A stretch of DNA of 27,507 bases from a virus, in the IMG/VR virus record IMGVR_UViG_3300042554_001338, positions 1 to 27,507 of that record; one strand, written 5' to 3'. The first letter of the stretch is position 1. Each line of letters starts with the position of its first letter. The notes beneath the pieces are model-generated. The model did not search any database and was not told the origin of the DNA. It saw only the letters and a list, made by a program, of their open reading frames with translations. The position numbers and the translations under genes are program-made. Below, piece after piece: positions 6,653 to 12,990 of the stretch.

Positions 6653-8031
6653 GCTGCCTCCTTCAAAAACGCCGGGACCGCCACCTGGGCCCGTGCGTGG
6701 TAATCGTTGGTGTGCCGAGTCGAGCCGGTAACGGCTTGCATCACGGCATCTCTTGTTTCGGCGCTTAGGCTCTCTGCCATCGCCATAGCATCGCGCTCCT
6801 TGCGACGCAGGTTTGCCACCACGGCACCCTCGGCTGCGCTGGCAAAGATATGGACGTGAACATCACGCTTTTGGCCGAAACGCCAGCAGCGGCGGACGGC
6901 TTGGTAGTAGCTCTCGAAGGAGTCAGTCACGCCGACAAAAGCCATGCGCGCGGAGTGCTGCCAGTTAAGGCCGAATCCGCAGATAGACGGCTTGCTGACT
7001 AGGACGCGAAACTTCCCTGCGGCGAAGTCGGAAAGACGCTGCTCCTTCACGTCTACCGGGTCAGCGCCGGCAATCTGGACGGCACCAGGGATGGCCGCAG
7101 TCAGCGCGTCGCCTTCGGCGTTAAGGTCGCACCAGACAACCCACGGCTCGGTGTCGCCATTGACGATGGTTGCACAGTCGGCCACGCGGTCAGCCAAGCT
7201 CAATCGGCGGGCATCGCGTCGCTCGCTCAGGCTCTGAGCCTCCACCGCAAAGAGCATCCCGCTAGTCGGCATAGCTGTCTTGACGATGTGTTCGTGTAGG
7301 TGCAGCGGCGGCAACGCATAAGCGCCATCGTCAAAGCCAAGATCAGATGGCCGCCGGATCAGGGCGCCCCACGAGCAGACCCATTGCCAGAAGATGTCCC
7401 GTGCATGTCCCTTCAGGCGCCATACGCTGGTGTCTCCGCCATCGTGCGTGAAGAACTCCGATAGCATTTCCTGCCGTGTGCAGATGCCAAGGAACTCGGC
7501 ATGCGTGCCTAGTTCCGTCCAGTCGTTCGGGGCCGGCGTGGCGGTTGCGCACAGTTTGAACGGAGTTTCTCGGAATGCCTCCAGCAGAGTCCGCAGCGTT
7601 TTTGCATCGTGATGCTTGATGCAGCTTGACTCGTCGAGAACTACCGCGCCAAACATGCTCGGGTCAAACCGATGCAGACGGTCATAGTTCGTGATGTTGA
7701 TTCCTGGCCCCACTTCGGCGCCGTCGCGGCAATGCGCTATCCCCAGCGAAAGCGAACGGCCCTCTACGACCGTCTGCGACGCCACCGCGAGCGGGGCCAG
7801 GATCAACACGGGGCGCTTGGTGTGACGATGCACAGCATCGGCCCACGCAAGCTGCATACGAGACTTGCCGAGTCCAGTGTCGGCAAAGATTGCCGCGCGT
7901 CCTCGACGGATAGCCCACGCGGTTAGCGCGTGCTGATGCGGGAACAGGCTAGGCGGAACGCCAAAGCCTTCAGCGATTCCAGTCGGTGGCACGCGGGAAA
8001 GTTTGCGCGCCACGTATTCTTGATAGCTCAC
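6649..8031 (-). CDS. SNF2-like SF2 helicase/ATPase
   Basis: A 460-residue helicase. Motif I is ADTGLGKS (50-57), motif II LDESS (132-136), motif III ATATPAPN (162-169), and motif VI QAVRRCWRFGQKRD (377-390). The DESS box replaces the usual DEAH or DEAQ. GTG 8031 was chosen because GAAGGAG lies 5 nt upstream and it overlaps the TGA of the preceding zinc protein (GTGA); an upstream GTG at 8064 would overlap that gene. Such genes occur beside phage DNA methylases. It would translocate on double-stranded DNA, perhaps during replication or as anti-restriction. Confidence 0.9.
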   Translation of the reverse strand: MSYQEYVARKLSRVPPTGIAEGFGVPPSLFPHQHALTAWAIRRGRAAIFADTGLGKSRMQLAWADAVHRHTKRPVLILAPLAVASQTVVEGRSLSLGIAHCRDGAEVGPGINITNYDRLHRFDPSMFGAVVLDESSCIKHHDAKTLRTLLEAFRETPFKLCATATPAPNDWTELGTHAEFLGICTRQEMLSEFFTHDGGDTSVWRLKGHARDIFWQWVCSWGALIRRPSDLGFDDGAYALPPLHLHEHIVKTAMPTSGMLFAVEAQSLSERRDARRLSLADRVADCATIVNGDTEPWVVWCDLNAEGDALTAAIPGAVQIAGADPVDVKEQRLSDFAAGKFRVLVSKPSICGFGLNWQHSARMAFVGVTDSFESYYQAVRRCWRFGQKRDVHVHIFASAAEGAVVANLRRKERDAMAMAESLSAETRDAVMQAVTGSTRHTNDYHARAQVAVPAFLKEAA

Positions 8032-8192
8032 TTCGTCTCCTTCGGCTTCATGCAGTTCCCGCACTTATACGGCGTGCGGCCTCGAAAAACGCCCGTCCGG
8101 TGCCGGTGGCCGCAAAGCCACAGCCGGCGGGTATCCATCCCCACGCCGCGCCACTGCAGCGTGCTCGGGTCGCGCTCAATCGGGTGCAGCAT
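8028..8192 (-). CDS. Small zinc-ribbon protein (54 aa)
   Basis: A short frame beginning MLHPIERDPSTLQWRG. It contains a putative zinc ribbon, WLCGHRHRTG...YKCGNCMK, with Cys27, Cys44 and Cys47 and His residues between. It overlaps the upstream helix-turn-helix gene by 17 nt and its TGA overlaps the helicase GTG, which supports it despite the small size. Such ribbons often bind DNA or partner proteins. Function unknown. Confidence 0.6.
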   Translation of the reverse strand: MLHPIERDPSTLQWRGVGMDTRRLWLCGHRHRTGVFRGRTPYKCGNCMKPKETK

Positions 8193-8442
8193 GGGGATAC
8201 CACTTCGAGAATCGGCCCAGGTACTCGCACCGGACCAGGTTGTTTAGCTTCGCCGCCTGCAGGTGGATTCCGGCAGTACGGCCGGCGCATTCAAACCGCG
8301 CGGCCACTGCCTGCCGGCTGCAGCCTGGGTTATCGCGCACGAAGTCGGCCACCTCTTGCACGCGCTTGGTAAGCGGCGGGATCTTCGCTCGACGGGTGAA
8401 CGGGCTGGATACCGTCCGGACAATCGCGGCCATCGCGTTCAT
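8176..8442 (-). CDS. Winged-helix DNA-binding protein (88 aa)
   Basis: Starts MNAMAAIVRTVSSPF at an ATG overlapping the previous stop (ATGA). Residues 25-70 (TKRVQEVADFVRDNPGCSRQ, then AVAARFECAGRTAGIHLQAA) are a helix-turn-helix of the winged-helix type, followed by LVRCEYLGRFSKWY, a likely beta wing. It may be a regulator of the leftward operon or of the divergent control region 160 nt upstream; only the fold is supported. An in-frame extension to 8844 crosses the control region and is not credible. Confidence 0.65.
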   Translation of the reverse strand: MNAMAAIVRTVSSPFTRRAKIPPLTKRVQEVADFVRDNPGCSRQAVAARFECAGRTAGIHLQAAKLNNLVRCEYLGRFSKWYPHAAPD

Positions 8443-8603
8443 TCGGCCCTCGCATCTTCGACAAGCTGGCGCAGGATCAGCGCTGCCTCTCGTCGAATAT
8501 CTCGGTTGTCTTCCGGCTCCTCTAGGCGTGAAGCAATCCACTCCACGAAGTGCAGCCGGTGCTGTGCTCTCTGCCGCAAAGCGGCCAGGGTGTCGTCGTC
8601 CAT
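8439..8603 (-). CDS. Small acidic helical protein, first gene of the leftward operon
   Basis: A 54-residue protein beginning MDDDTLAALRQRAQHRLHFV and ending LVEDARAE. It is amphipathic and charge-rich, with a predicted long helix. The stop overlaps the next ATG. It is the first gene after the divergent control region, so it would be made earliest from the leftward promoter. I do not recognise it. A longer frame to 9239 on this strand runs antisense to a well-supported gene and is a shadow. Confidence 0.55.
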   Translation of the reverse strand: MDDDTLAALRQRAQHRLHFVEWIASRLEEPEDNRDIRREAALILRQLVEDARAE

Positions 8604-8759
8604 GCAGCGATGATGCCGCGTCGTCAAGCGGCACGGTATAGGGACAAACCCGGGGTGGCCTAGGTAGGGTTTCCACCGATGCCAAAGTGCTAGGCGGCCG
8701 GTAGAGTCTCGACATCGGCCCATAGACACCCCGCATCTGCGGCGGGCCTGGAGACAGAG
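8604..8759. promoter_or_regulatory. Divergent control region
   Basis: This 156-nt gap separates the leftward replication operon from the rightward accessory and recombination operon, so promoters for both must lie in or near it. On the minus strand TATACC about 40 nt before the 8603 start could serve as a -10. On the plus strand the repeat TAGGGTTTCCACCGATG begins at 8665, and GCCTGGAG provides a ribosome site for the 8760 gene. Neither strand has a textbook -35/-10 pair, so phage-specific control is possible. Confidence 0.5.
8665..8681 (+). repeat. 17-nt motif, copy 1 (promoter or operator candidate)
   Basis: TAGGGTTTCCACCGATG. The same motif, with one or two changes, occurs at 9813 and 11935, always on the plus strand and always in a gap before a gene. 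Here it is 79 nt upstream of the first rightward gene. Candidate binding site or part of a phage promoter. Confidence 0.5.
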
Positions 8760-9236
8760 ATGGGACATATCCACGAAGTCGCGGAAGCCGAGCGCCAGCG
8801 CGCCATCTACGAAGCCGAGCGCGGCACCGGATACGTGACGGCATCGCCCGTCGTCGTCGGCTACGTCAAGCCGGCCCCGGAAACTGACATCGAGGCCCGC
8901 GCCCGCCTGGCGCAAGAGGTCGGCCGGTTGGACGCGGAACTGCGCCAAGCCCGCGCTGCCGCAACGAATGCGGCGCACGGCGATGCTGTCACGGCGCGCA
9001 AGCTGGGCGGTGATCCGATCACGCTGTCCGTGCGCGGTACGGACGTCACGTTGTTGATTGTCTCTGATGGCGACGAAGAAGATGACTGGTACATCGGCGG
9101 TCTTTGGACGGGCCTTGATTGGCTCGAATCCGACCTGCTCGACGAGCAATGGATGGACGATGCCATCAAAGCTGTACGCGCCGTTTGGCGTGACGATGAG
9201 ATTGATTCCATCCCTGCACGGTACATGGTGGATTGA
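8760..9236 (+). CDS. Acidic phage protein, unknown (158 aa)
   Basis: Starts at ATG 8760 with CTGGAG upstream. Residues 5-75 are helical and charged (EAERQRAIYEAERG; LAQEVGRLDAELRQARAAA), likely a coiled coil. Residues 85-150 are very acidic (VSDGDEEDDWYIGGLW; DEQWMDDAIKAVRAVWRDDE). Acidic phage early proteins sometimes mimic DNA or inhibit host nucleases, but no known family is visible. It is the first gene of the rightward operon; a conflicting leftward frame across it lacks any support. Confidence 0.75.
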   Translation: MGHIHEVAEAERQRAIYEAERGTGYVTASPVVVGYVKPAPETDIEARARLAQEVGRLDAELRQARAAATNAAHGDAVTARKLGGDPITLSVRGTDVTLLIVSDGDEEDDWYIGGLWTGLDWLESDLLDEQWMDDAIKAVRAVWRDDEIDSIPARYMVD

Positions 9237-9237
9237 C

Positions 9238-9405
9238 ATGAAGCCTACCCCCTTGCGCCGCTTGAACCCGTCCCGCCGCCTGATGCGCGACTACGGCCGG
9301 GCGTGGACTGCCACGAACTTTGGCCGCCTGATCGAGCGCGCAGTCTGCATCGCCTGCGTATGCGCTATCGGCGTGATGCTTGCCAGGGCCTGTGTGCCCG
9401 TTTAG
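9238..9405 (+). CDS. Small single-span membrane protein (55 aa)
   Basis: Begins MKPTPLRRLNPSRRL, with a strongly basic N-terminal half, then one hydrophobic stretch at about 36-53 (VCIACVCAIGVMLARACV) containing four Cys. The basic side would stay in the cytoplasm. It lies 1 nt after the preceding stop and 9 nt before the next start, both on the same strand. No family recognised. Confidence 0.5.
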   Translation: MKPTPLRRLNPSRRLMRDYGRAWTATNFGRLIERAVCIACVCAIGVMLARACVPV

Positions 9406-9414
9406 GAGTTGACC

Positions 9415-9648
9415 ATGTGGCCTGCTGACGATATCGGCGCTGGTTCGCGCAAGTATCACGACACCATCCCCATCATCCGCTGCAGCGGTGGTAGCTGCTG
9501 CCAGGGTCGTCGGCCCTGTCAGACGCCCGAGGCGTGCCAGGTGCCCGAGAGCGAGGGGCGCGGCGTGGTGGCCGGGGCGATCTACGGGCTGGTTGCGTGG
9601 CTGGCCGTGGCGCTCTGCTTTGTGGTTGTCACGCTGGGGTCGCTGTGA
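9415..9648 (+). CDS. Cys-rich protein with C-terminal membrane helix (77 aa)
   Basis: Starts at ATG 9415, 5 nt after GGAG. The N-terminal half has a Cys cluster (IIRCSGGSCCQGRRPCQTPE, then ACQ), possibly metal-binding or disulfide-bonded. The C-terminal half is one long hydrophobic helix (GAIYGLVAWLAVALCFVVVT). An in-frame TTG two codons earlier is less likely. The stop overlaps the next GTG. Function unknown; a small membrane accessory protein. Confidence 0.6.
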   Translation: MWPADDIGAGSRKYHDTIPIIRCSGGSCCQGRRPCQTPEACQVPESEGRGVVAGAIYGLVAWLAVALCFVVVTLGSL

Positions 9649-9836
9649 ACGCGCCGCCGGGCTGGAAGTTGGTGCCCATTGAGCCGACTATGGCGATGGT
9701 CGTCGCGGGAGGGCATGCGCTGCTAGCCGCAAGTTTTGGCGACCTAGACGGGGCCGAGTCCGAAACGCACGCAGCGTACAAGGCGATGCTTGCCGCAGCG
9801 CCGCACGATGCTAGGGTTTCCCCCGATGCGCAGTAG
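9645..9836 (+). CDS. Small phage protein of the PPGWKLVPxEPT type (63 aa)
   Basis: GTG start overlapping the previous TGA (GTGA). The N-terminus PPGWKLVPIEPTMAMVVAGG is a phrase seen in many short phage accessory proteins of unknown function, followed by helices (AYKAMLAAAP). The function of this group is not established. The stop lies just past the second copy of the 17-nt repeat (9813), which overlaps the end of this gene. Confidence 0.65.
   Translation: MNAPPGWKLVPIEPTMAMVVAGGHALLAASFGDLDGAESETHAAYKAMLAAAPHDARVSPDAQ
9813..9829 (+). repeat. 17-nt motif, copy 2
   Basis: TAGGGTTTCCCCCGATG, differing from copy 1 at one base. It overlaps the last codons of the upstream gene and lies 32 nt before the ATG at 9861, so it may drive or control the genes from there. 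Confidence 0.5.
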
Positions 9837-9860
9837 CACTACAGCCGGCAACATAGCTGC

Positions 9861-10028
9861 ATGAACACGCCAAACCGCTACCCCGCCGTGCGCGCAGCCC
9901 TTGCGCCGCTCCCGATGCCCAGCATGCTGCGATTTCAGCGGCTGTGCCGGATCGAGCTGCACAAGCTGACGCGCGAGATTGCGCGCCGGTACGCCGCCGA
10001 GCAGGCTGCAGGGCAGGGCTTCAACTGA
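9861..10028 (+). CDS. Small basic helical protein (55 aa)
   Basis: Begins MNTPNRYPAVRAALAPLPMP, then a basic amphipathic helix (LRFQRLCRIELHKLTREIAR, then RYAAEQ). The TGA shares one base with the next ATG (TGATG), so translation is coupled. No good Shine-Dalgarno sequence is seen before the ATG. No family recognised; the basic helix would suit nucleic acid or protein binding. Confidence 0.5.
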   Translation: MNTPNRYPAVRAALAPLPMPSMLRFQRLCRIELHKLTREIARRYAAEQAAGQGFN

Positions 10029-10246
10029 TGGACGCGCTCGCGCTCTGGATCGCTGAAGCCGTAGCAGAACTGTCGGACATTGACAGCAAGGATTGGCGCG
10101 GCACAACGCATGAGCGAGCACTAACTTTCGCGCAAACCCGCGCCGTTGCTTGTCAAGAGGCTGGCGGATGTTTTTTCAGCAGCCGACTTCAAGCATTGGA
10201 GCGGTTTATCAGCGAAGTGCCCACTAACCAAACCGTTTGGCACTGA
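10028..10246 (+). CDS. Small acidic protein, unknown (72 aa)
   Basis: Starts at ATG 10028 in a TGATG junction with the previous gene. It begins MDALALWIAEAVAELSDIDS, acidic and helical, and ends PTNQTVWH. Two Cys lie in the middle (AVACQEAGGCFFSS). No known domain. Last gene before the 113-nt gap in front of the recombination block. Confidence 0.55.
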   Translation: MDALALWIAEAVAELSDIDSKDWRGTTHERALTFAQTRAVACQEAGGCFFSSRLQALERFISEVPTNQTVWH

Positions 10247-10309
10247 AAACCACGCGGACAATGACTGATATCGGCTGTTCTTCGGCTTCGCCTGCGACCA
10301 GCCATCGAA

Positions 10310-10332
10310 TCCGGGGTTAGCTCTCCCCCGGA
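10310..10332 (+). other. Hairpin in the gap before the Erf gene
   Basis: TCCGGGG (10310-10316) pairs perfectly with CCCCGGA (10326-10332) across a 9-nt loop. There is no T-run, so it is not an intrinsic terminator. It lies 27 nt upstream of the Erf ATG in the 10247-10359 gap, which has no other clear element. It could protect or pause the leader of the recombination mRNA, or be an operator. Confidence 0.4.
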
Positions 10333-10359
10333 CCCCTCTCAGAAAGTAAGGGTAAAACC

Positions 10360-10998
10360 ATGCACGTTTACAAAGCCATCAACGCTGTGCAAGCCGATTT
10401 AGCCCGCGAAGGCATCGGCAAAGATCGAAGCAATCAAGCGCAGGGCTACAAGTTCCGCGGGATTGATGACGTTTACAACGCCCTCTCCCCGCTGCTGGCG
10501 AAGCATGGCTTGTGCGTTCTCCCGCGCTGCACCAGCCGCGAAGTGGTGGAGCGCGTCAACGCAAAGGGCACGGCGCTTTTCTACGTTACGGTCTGCGCGG
10601 AGTTCGACTTCGTGGCCGCAGAAGATGGCAGCAAGCATACGGTCGTGACCTACGGCGAGGCCATGGACAGCGGCGACAAGGCCACCAACAAGGCCATGAG
10701 CGCGGCGTACAAATACGCCTGCATGCAAGCCTTCAGCATACCGACCGAGGGCGACAACGACGCCGACGCGCAGACGCACGAAGTGCAGGCAGCCGGCCCG
10801 AATCGAACCCTCGTGATGAAGGTGCAGCGCGCCATCGCTGAACACGTCGCAGAAGAACGCGACCTTGGCGTGATCGAAGAATGGGACGGCGCCAAAGAGC
10901 AGGGCGAAGACTTCGCCTCGTTGGTTTGGGCTGGCCTGACAACCCCGCAGCGCGACAAGGTGCGCGCACTCTCCAACCGCAAGAAAGAAGCCGCATGA
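10360..10998 (+). CDS. erf: Erf-family single-strand annealing protein
   Basis: A 212-residue phage recombinase that anneals complementary single strands. The Erf signature is clear: YKFRGIDDVYNALSPLLAKH (30-49), then GEAMDSGDKATNKAMSAAYK (about 98-117) and ACMQAFSIPTEGDNDAD. The C-terminal part is charged and helical, as usual for the variable tail. ATG preceded by AAAGTAAGGG. Its TGA overlaps the start of the SSB-tailed protein, so annealing and single-strand binding functions are coupled. It could circularise the genome or recombine incoming DNA. Confidence 0.92.
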   Translation: MHVYKAINAVQADLAREGIGKDRSNQAQGYKFRGIDDVYNALSPLLAKHGLCVLPRCTSREVVERVNAKGTALFYVTVCAEFDFVAAEDGSKHTVVTYGEAMDSGDKATNKAMSAAYKYACMQAFSIPTEGDNDADAQTHEVQAAGPNRTLVMKVQRAIAEHVAEERDLGVIEEWDGAKEQGEDFASLVWAGLTTPQRDKVRALSNRKKEAA

Positions 10999-11297
10999 AG
11001 ATCACCATCGAACACCACACCGACCAGTTCAACGTGGCACTGACCGCGAACGGCGAGGAGCCGTTTCTTGTCGTCAAGGGCTGCCGCATCGTGCAGGGCC
11101 AGAACGGGCCGTTCGTTAGCTGGCCCAGCCGCAAGCTGGACAGCGGCAAATACTGGCAGCATGTCTACGTGTCGCGCGCCTTCGGCGACGCTGTGCTGTC
11201 GGCATATAACAAGAGCAAAGCCGCCGAAGCGCCGCCCGTGCGCAAGGCACCGCCGAAAGCCGCGCCGGCTGACTTTGAGGATTCGATCCCGTTTTGA
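10995..11297 (+). CDS. SpoVG-like protein with SSB-type C-terminal tip
   Basis: A 100-residue protein. Residues 27-48 (VVKGCRIVQGQNGPFVSWPS, then RK) resemble the SpoVG core, a small nucleic-acid-binding fold with a GxNGxFVxxPSRK motif. The tail ends DFEDSIPF (93-100), like the DDDIPF tip of bacterial SSB that recruits partner proteins. A basic Pro/Ala linker (APPVRKAPPKAAPA) separates the two. It probably acts as the phage single-strand binding partner of Erf. SpoVG homology is by motif only. ATG overlaps the Erf stop. Confidence 0.65.
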   Translation: MKITIEHHTDQFNVALTANGEEPFLVVKGCRIVQGQNGPFVSWPSRKLDSGKYWQHVYVSRAFGDAVLSAYNKSKAAEAPPVRKAPPKAAPADFEDSIPF

Positions 11298-11569
11298 TCG
11301 TGCAAAGCCGCAACAAGCCCGCACCCACCGCCGCCGAGCGTTGCCATATCGAGCGCATCAAAGCGATGGCTTGCGTGCTGTGCGATGCGCCAGGGCCGAG
11401 CGAGTGCCACGAGATAGAGCAGGGCAAATGGTTTCTATCGGTCCCGCTGTGCCCTGACTGCCACCGGGGCAGCGTCAACGGGCTGCACGGCCAGCGGAGA
11501 TTGTGGAGCGTGCGCAAGTGGTCGGAGCTTGACGCGCTGAACGAGACGTTACGGAGAATGATGGCGTGA
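11294..11569 (+). CDS. HNH-like zinc-binding nuclease (recombination-associated)
   Basis: A 91-residue protein with CVLC (27-30), CHE (38-40) and CPDCH (53-57), then His65 in GLHG. This is the treble-clef HNH layout of small phage nucleases of the Ref/NinG/DUF968 type, found next to recombination genes. The start is a TTG overlapping the previous TGA; a GTG two codons later is possible. Flanked by Erf and NinB, it likely belongs to the same recombination module. Which family it belongs to cannot be settled by eye. Confidence 0.65.
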   Translation: MIVQSRNKPAPTAAERCHIERIKAMACVLCDAPGPSECHEIEQGKWFLSVPLCPDCHRGSVNGLHGQRRLWSVRKWSELDALNETLRRMMA

Positions 11570-11937
11570 TCTTCCGCCTAGCCCACGCCGAAGCCCGCCA
11601 ACGTGCCCGCGACGCCATCGCTCAGGCCCCTGAGAACTACGTCGTCACCATCAAGCCACCTACGCGCAGCCTCGACCAAAACGCCGCGCTATGGGCGTTG
11701 CTGACGGAGTTTTCGGAGCGGCTGGAATGGCCAGTCAATGGGGCCATGGTGCGGATGACGCCCGAGGAGTGGAAGGACGTGCTCAGTGCTGCTTTCCGCC
11801 AAGAGACCGCGCGCCTGGCCATGGGGCTTACCGGTGGCGTCGTGATGCTCGGCTCGCGCACGTCGAAGATGGACAAGCGGACGTTCAGCGAGTTTCTAGA
11901 CTTCGCGCAAGCGGTGGCAGCCGAGCGATTGGGCTAG
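11566..11937 (+). CDS. ninB: NinB-family recombination protein
   Basis: A 123-residue protein with the NinB/Orf signature SLDQNAALWALLTEFSERLE (35-54), then MTPEEWKDVLSAAF and a conserved GSRTSKMDKRTFSEFLDFAQ. The family binds single-stranded DNA and replaces RecFOR in lambda recombination. GTG start overlaps the previous stop. It is the last gene before the attC array, so the array occupies a nin-like position, where lambdoid phages carry exchangeable genes. Confidence 0.88.
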   Translation: MIFRLAHAEARQRARDAIAQAPENYVVTIKPPTRSLDQNAALWALLTEFSERLEWPVNGAMVRMTPEEWKDVLSAAFRQETARLAMGLTGGVVMLGSRTSKMDKRTFSEFLDFAQAVAAERLG

Positions 11938-11951
11938 GGTTTCCACCTATG
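11935..11951 (+). repeat. 17-nt motif, copy 3, in front of the cassette array
   Basis: TAGGGTTTCCACCTATG, one base different from copy 1. It overlaps the ninB stop and lies 28 nt before the first attC and 66 nt before the first cassette start. If it is a promoter element, it would play the part of the integron Pc promoter for the array. Confidence 0.5.
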
Positions 11952-11978
11952 GCAATGGTGCGATGTGCGGATGATGAT

Positions 11979-12080
11979 GCCTAACGGGCCGGGTAAGCTG
12001 ACCAAGGAGGCGCTACATGAGCACCCGAAGCGATGAGATGCCAGCCGCCGACGCGGGTCAGCTTGACCCGGGTGTTAAGC
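11979..12080 (+). repeat. attC site 1 (102 nt)
   Basis: R'' GCCTAAC at 11979, R' GTTAAGC at 12074. Inner arms GGGTAAGCTGACC and GGTCAGCTTGACCC are complementary except for one extra base. The loop holds AAGGAGG (12004) and the ATG (12017) of the first cassette gene. Confidence 0.85.
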
Positions 12081-12579
12081 GGCCGGTGCCGGAGCGCGAT
12101 GACATTGGCATGCTGAAGGCCGCAGCCGACGCGCTGGGCCTGCAATACGAGTGGCACCACGGCTGCGGCGATGCGTTGCACCTGACAGCATCCGACGCGA
12201 AAGCGATTTACTGGAACCCGCTGCGCAGCGATGCCGACGCGCTGGCCCTGGCCGTGAGCATGGAAATGGACGTGTTCGTGCGCGCCGGCCGCTGGACTGA
12301 AGCAGTGCGCCCCATGGGGCCTGCATGCAAGGAGCCGCACGACGGCGACCCACTGGCGGCCACCAGGCGCGCAATCGTGCGGGCTGCGGTCGAGGTGGCG
12401 CCGCATACGCTGGACGCCGACGACTGGCGCGCGCCCAGCACTGGGACACGGCGCAGCTTTGCGTGGTGGCCGAGCCGAAAGACGCGTTGAAGCTGGGGCA
12501 TTGCTGCCCCTCTGGCGAGTACCTAGACATTGCCGTGGACGATGCAATGCTGATCGGCCGGGCTGTTGGTGCTGCATAA
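12017..12579 (+). pseudogene. Cassette 1 gene, apparently frameshifted (phage WNPLxxDxDAL-type protein)
   Basis: The frame from ATG 12017 (in attC 1, 6 nt after AAGGAGG) encodes DALHLTASDAKAIYWNPLRS and ATRRAIVRAAVEVA, phrases typical of a common phage protein of unknown function. After about codon 137 (DADDW) the sequence turns into unlikely residues and stops at 12490. Reading on in the -1 frame from the GCGCGCG run near 12430 gives ARAQHWDTAQLCVVAEPKDA and a coherent acidic tail to a TAA at 12577-12579, inside R'' of attC 2, as in other cassettes. A one-base loss, sequencing error or programmed shift would explain this. As written, the intact frame is 12017-12490. Confidence 0.6.
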
Positions 12580-12672
12580 CGATAGTTTGAGCCGACAAGG
12601 AGGCCGAGATGAATGAACCGAAGCGCGACAGCGCCCCTGCCGAAGAAGGTCGGCTCGAAACGCCAGTTAGGC
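12574..12672 (+). repeat. attC site 2 (99 nt)
   Basis: R'' GCATAAC at 12574 (one mismatch), R' GTTAGGC at 12666. Arms TTTGAGCCGAC and GTCGGCTCGAAA pair with one extra base. The loop holds AAGGAGG (12597) and ATG 12609. Confidence 0.85.
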
Positions 12673-12935
12673 CCCGCGCGGCGTTTGAGGCGTGGATAAG
12701 CTCGCCGCCCTACGAGCGGGAAGTGGAGCGCTTTGGCGAAAACAGCGCATGGCCCGGGAACTACCGCGAGCTGGACGTTGACTTGGCTTGGTGCGCCTGG
12801 TTGGCTGCGATGGCAACGACCCGCGAGCGCTGCGCGCAGATTCTGGAGCGCATTGCCAACGAGCCGCCCGTAAACGGCAACGACATCGCACAGGCCCGCG
12901 TGTTGCTTGCTGTGGCGCAACTTCGTGGGGCCTAA
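12609..12935 (+). CDS. Cassette 2 protein, phage accessory type (108 aa)
   Basis: ATG 12609 lies in the loop of attC 2, 5 nt after AAGGAGG. The first 19 residues (MNEPKRDSAPAEEGRLETP) are encoded by attC; the phage-like part follows: AFEAWISSPPYEREVERFGE and LDVDLAWCAWLAAM. The FEAWxSxPPxE...W pattern is a frequent phage protein of unknown function. TAA lies inside R'' of attC 3. The reading frame crosses the recombination point as GTT-AGG. Confidence 0.75.
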   Translation: MNEPKRDSAPAEEGRLETPVRPRAAFEAWISSPPYEREVERFGENSAWPGNYRELDVDLAWCAWLAAMATTRERCAQILERIANEPPVNGNDIAQARVLLAVAQLRGA

Positions 12936-12990
12936 CGCTTGAGGAAAGCTGCACGCCGCAGGCGTGTCAGCTTGTGCGAAATGGTTAGGC
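12930..12990 (+). repeat. attC site 3 (61 nt)
   Basis: R'' GCCTAAC at 12930, R' GTTAGGC at 12984. Arms AAAGCTG and GTCAGCTTG pair imperfectly; the short loop (CACGCCGCAGGCGTG) is itself a hairpin. The ATG of the next gene lies 3 nt before R'. Confidence 0.85.

Noticed and set aside
8439-9239. A 266-aa minus-strand frame reaching across the divergent region
   Set aside because: Only its last 54 codons look real; the rest is antisense to the acidic 158-aa gene and crosses the control region.
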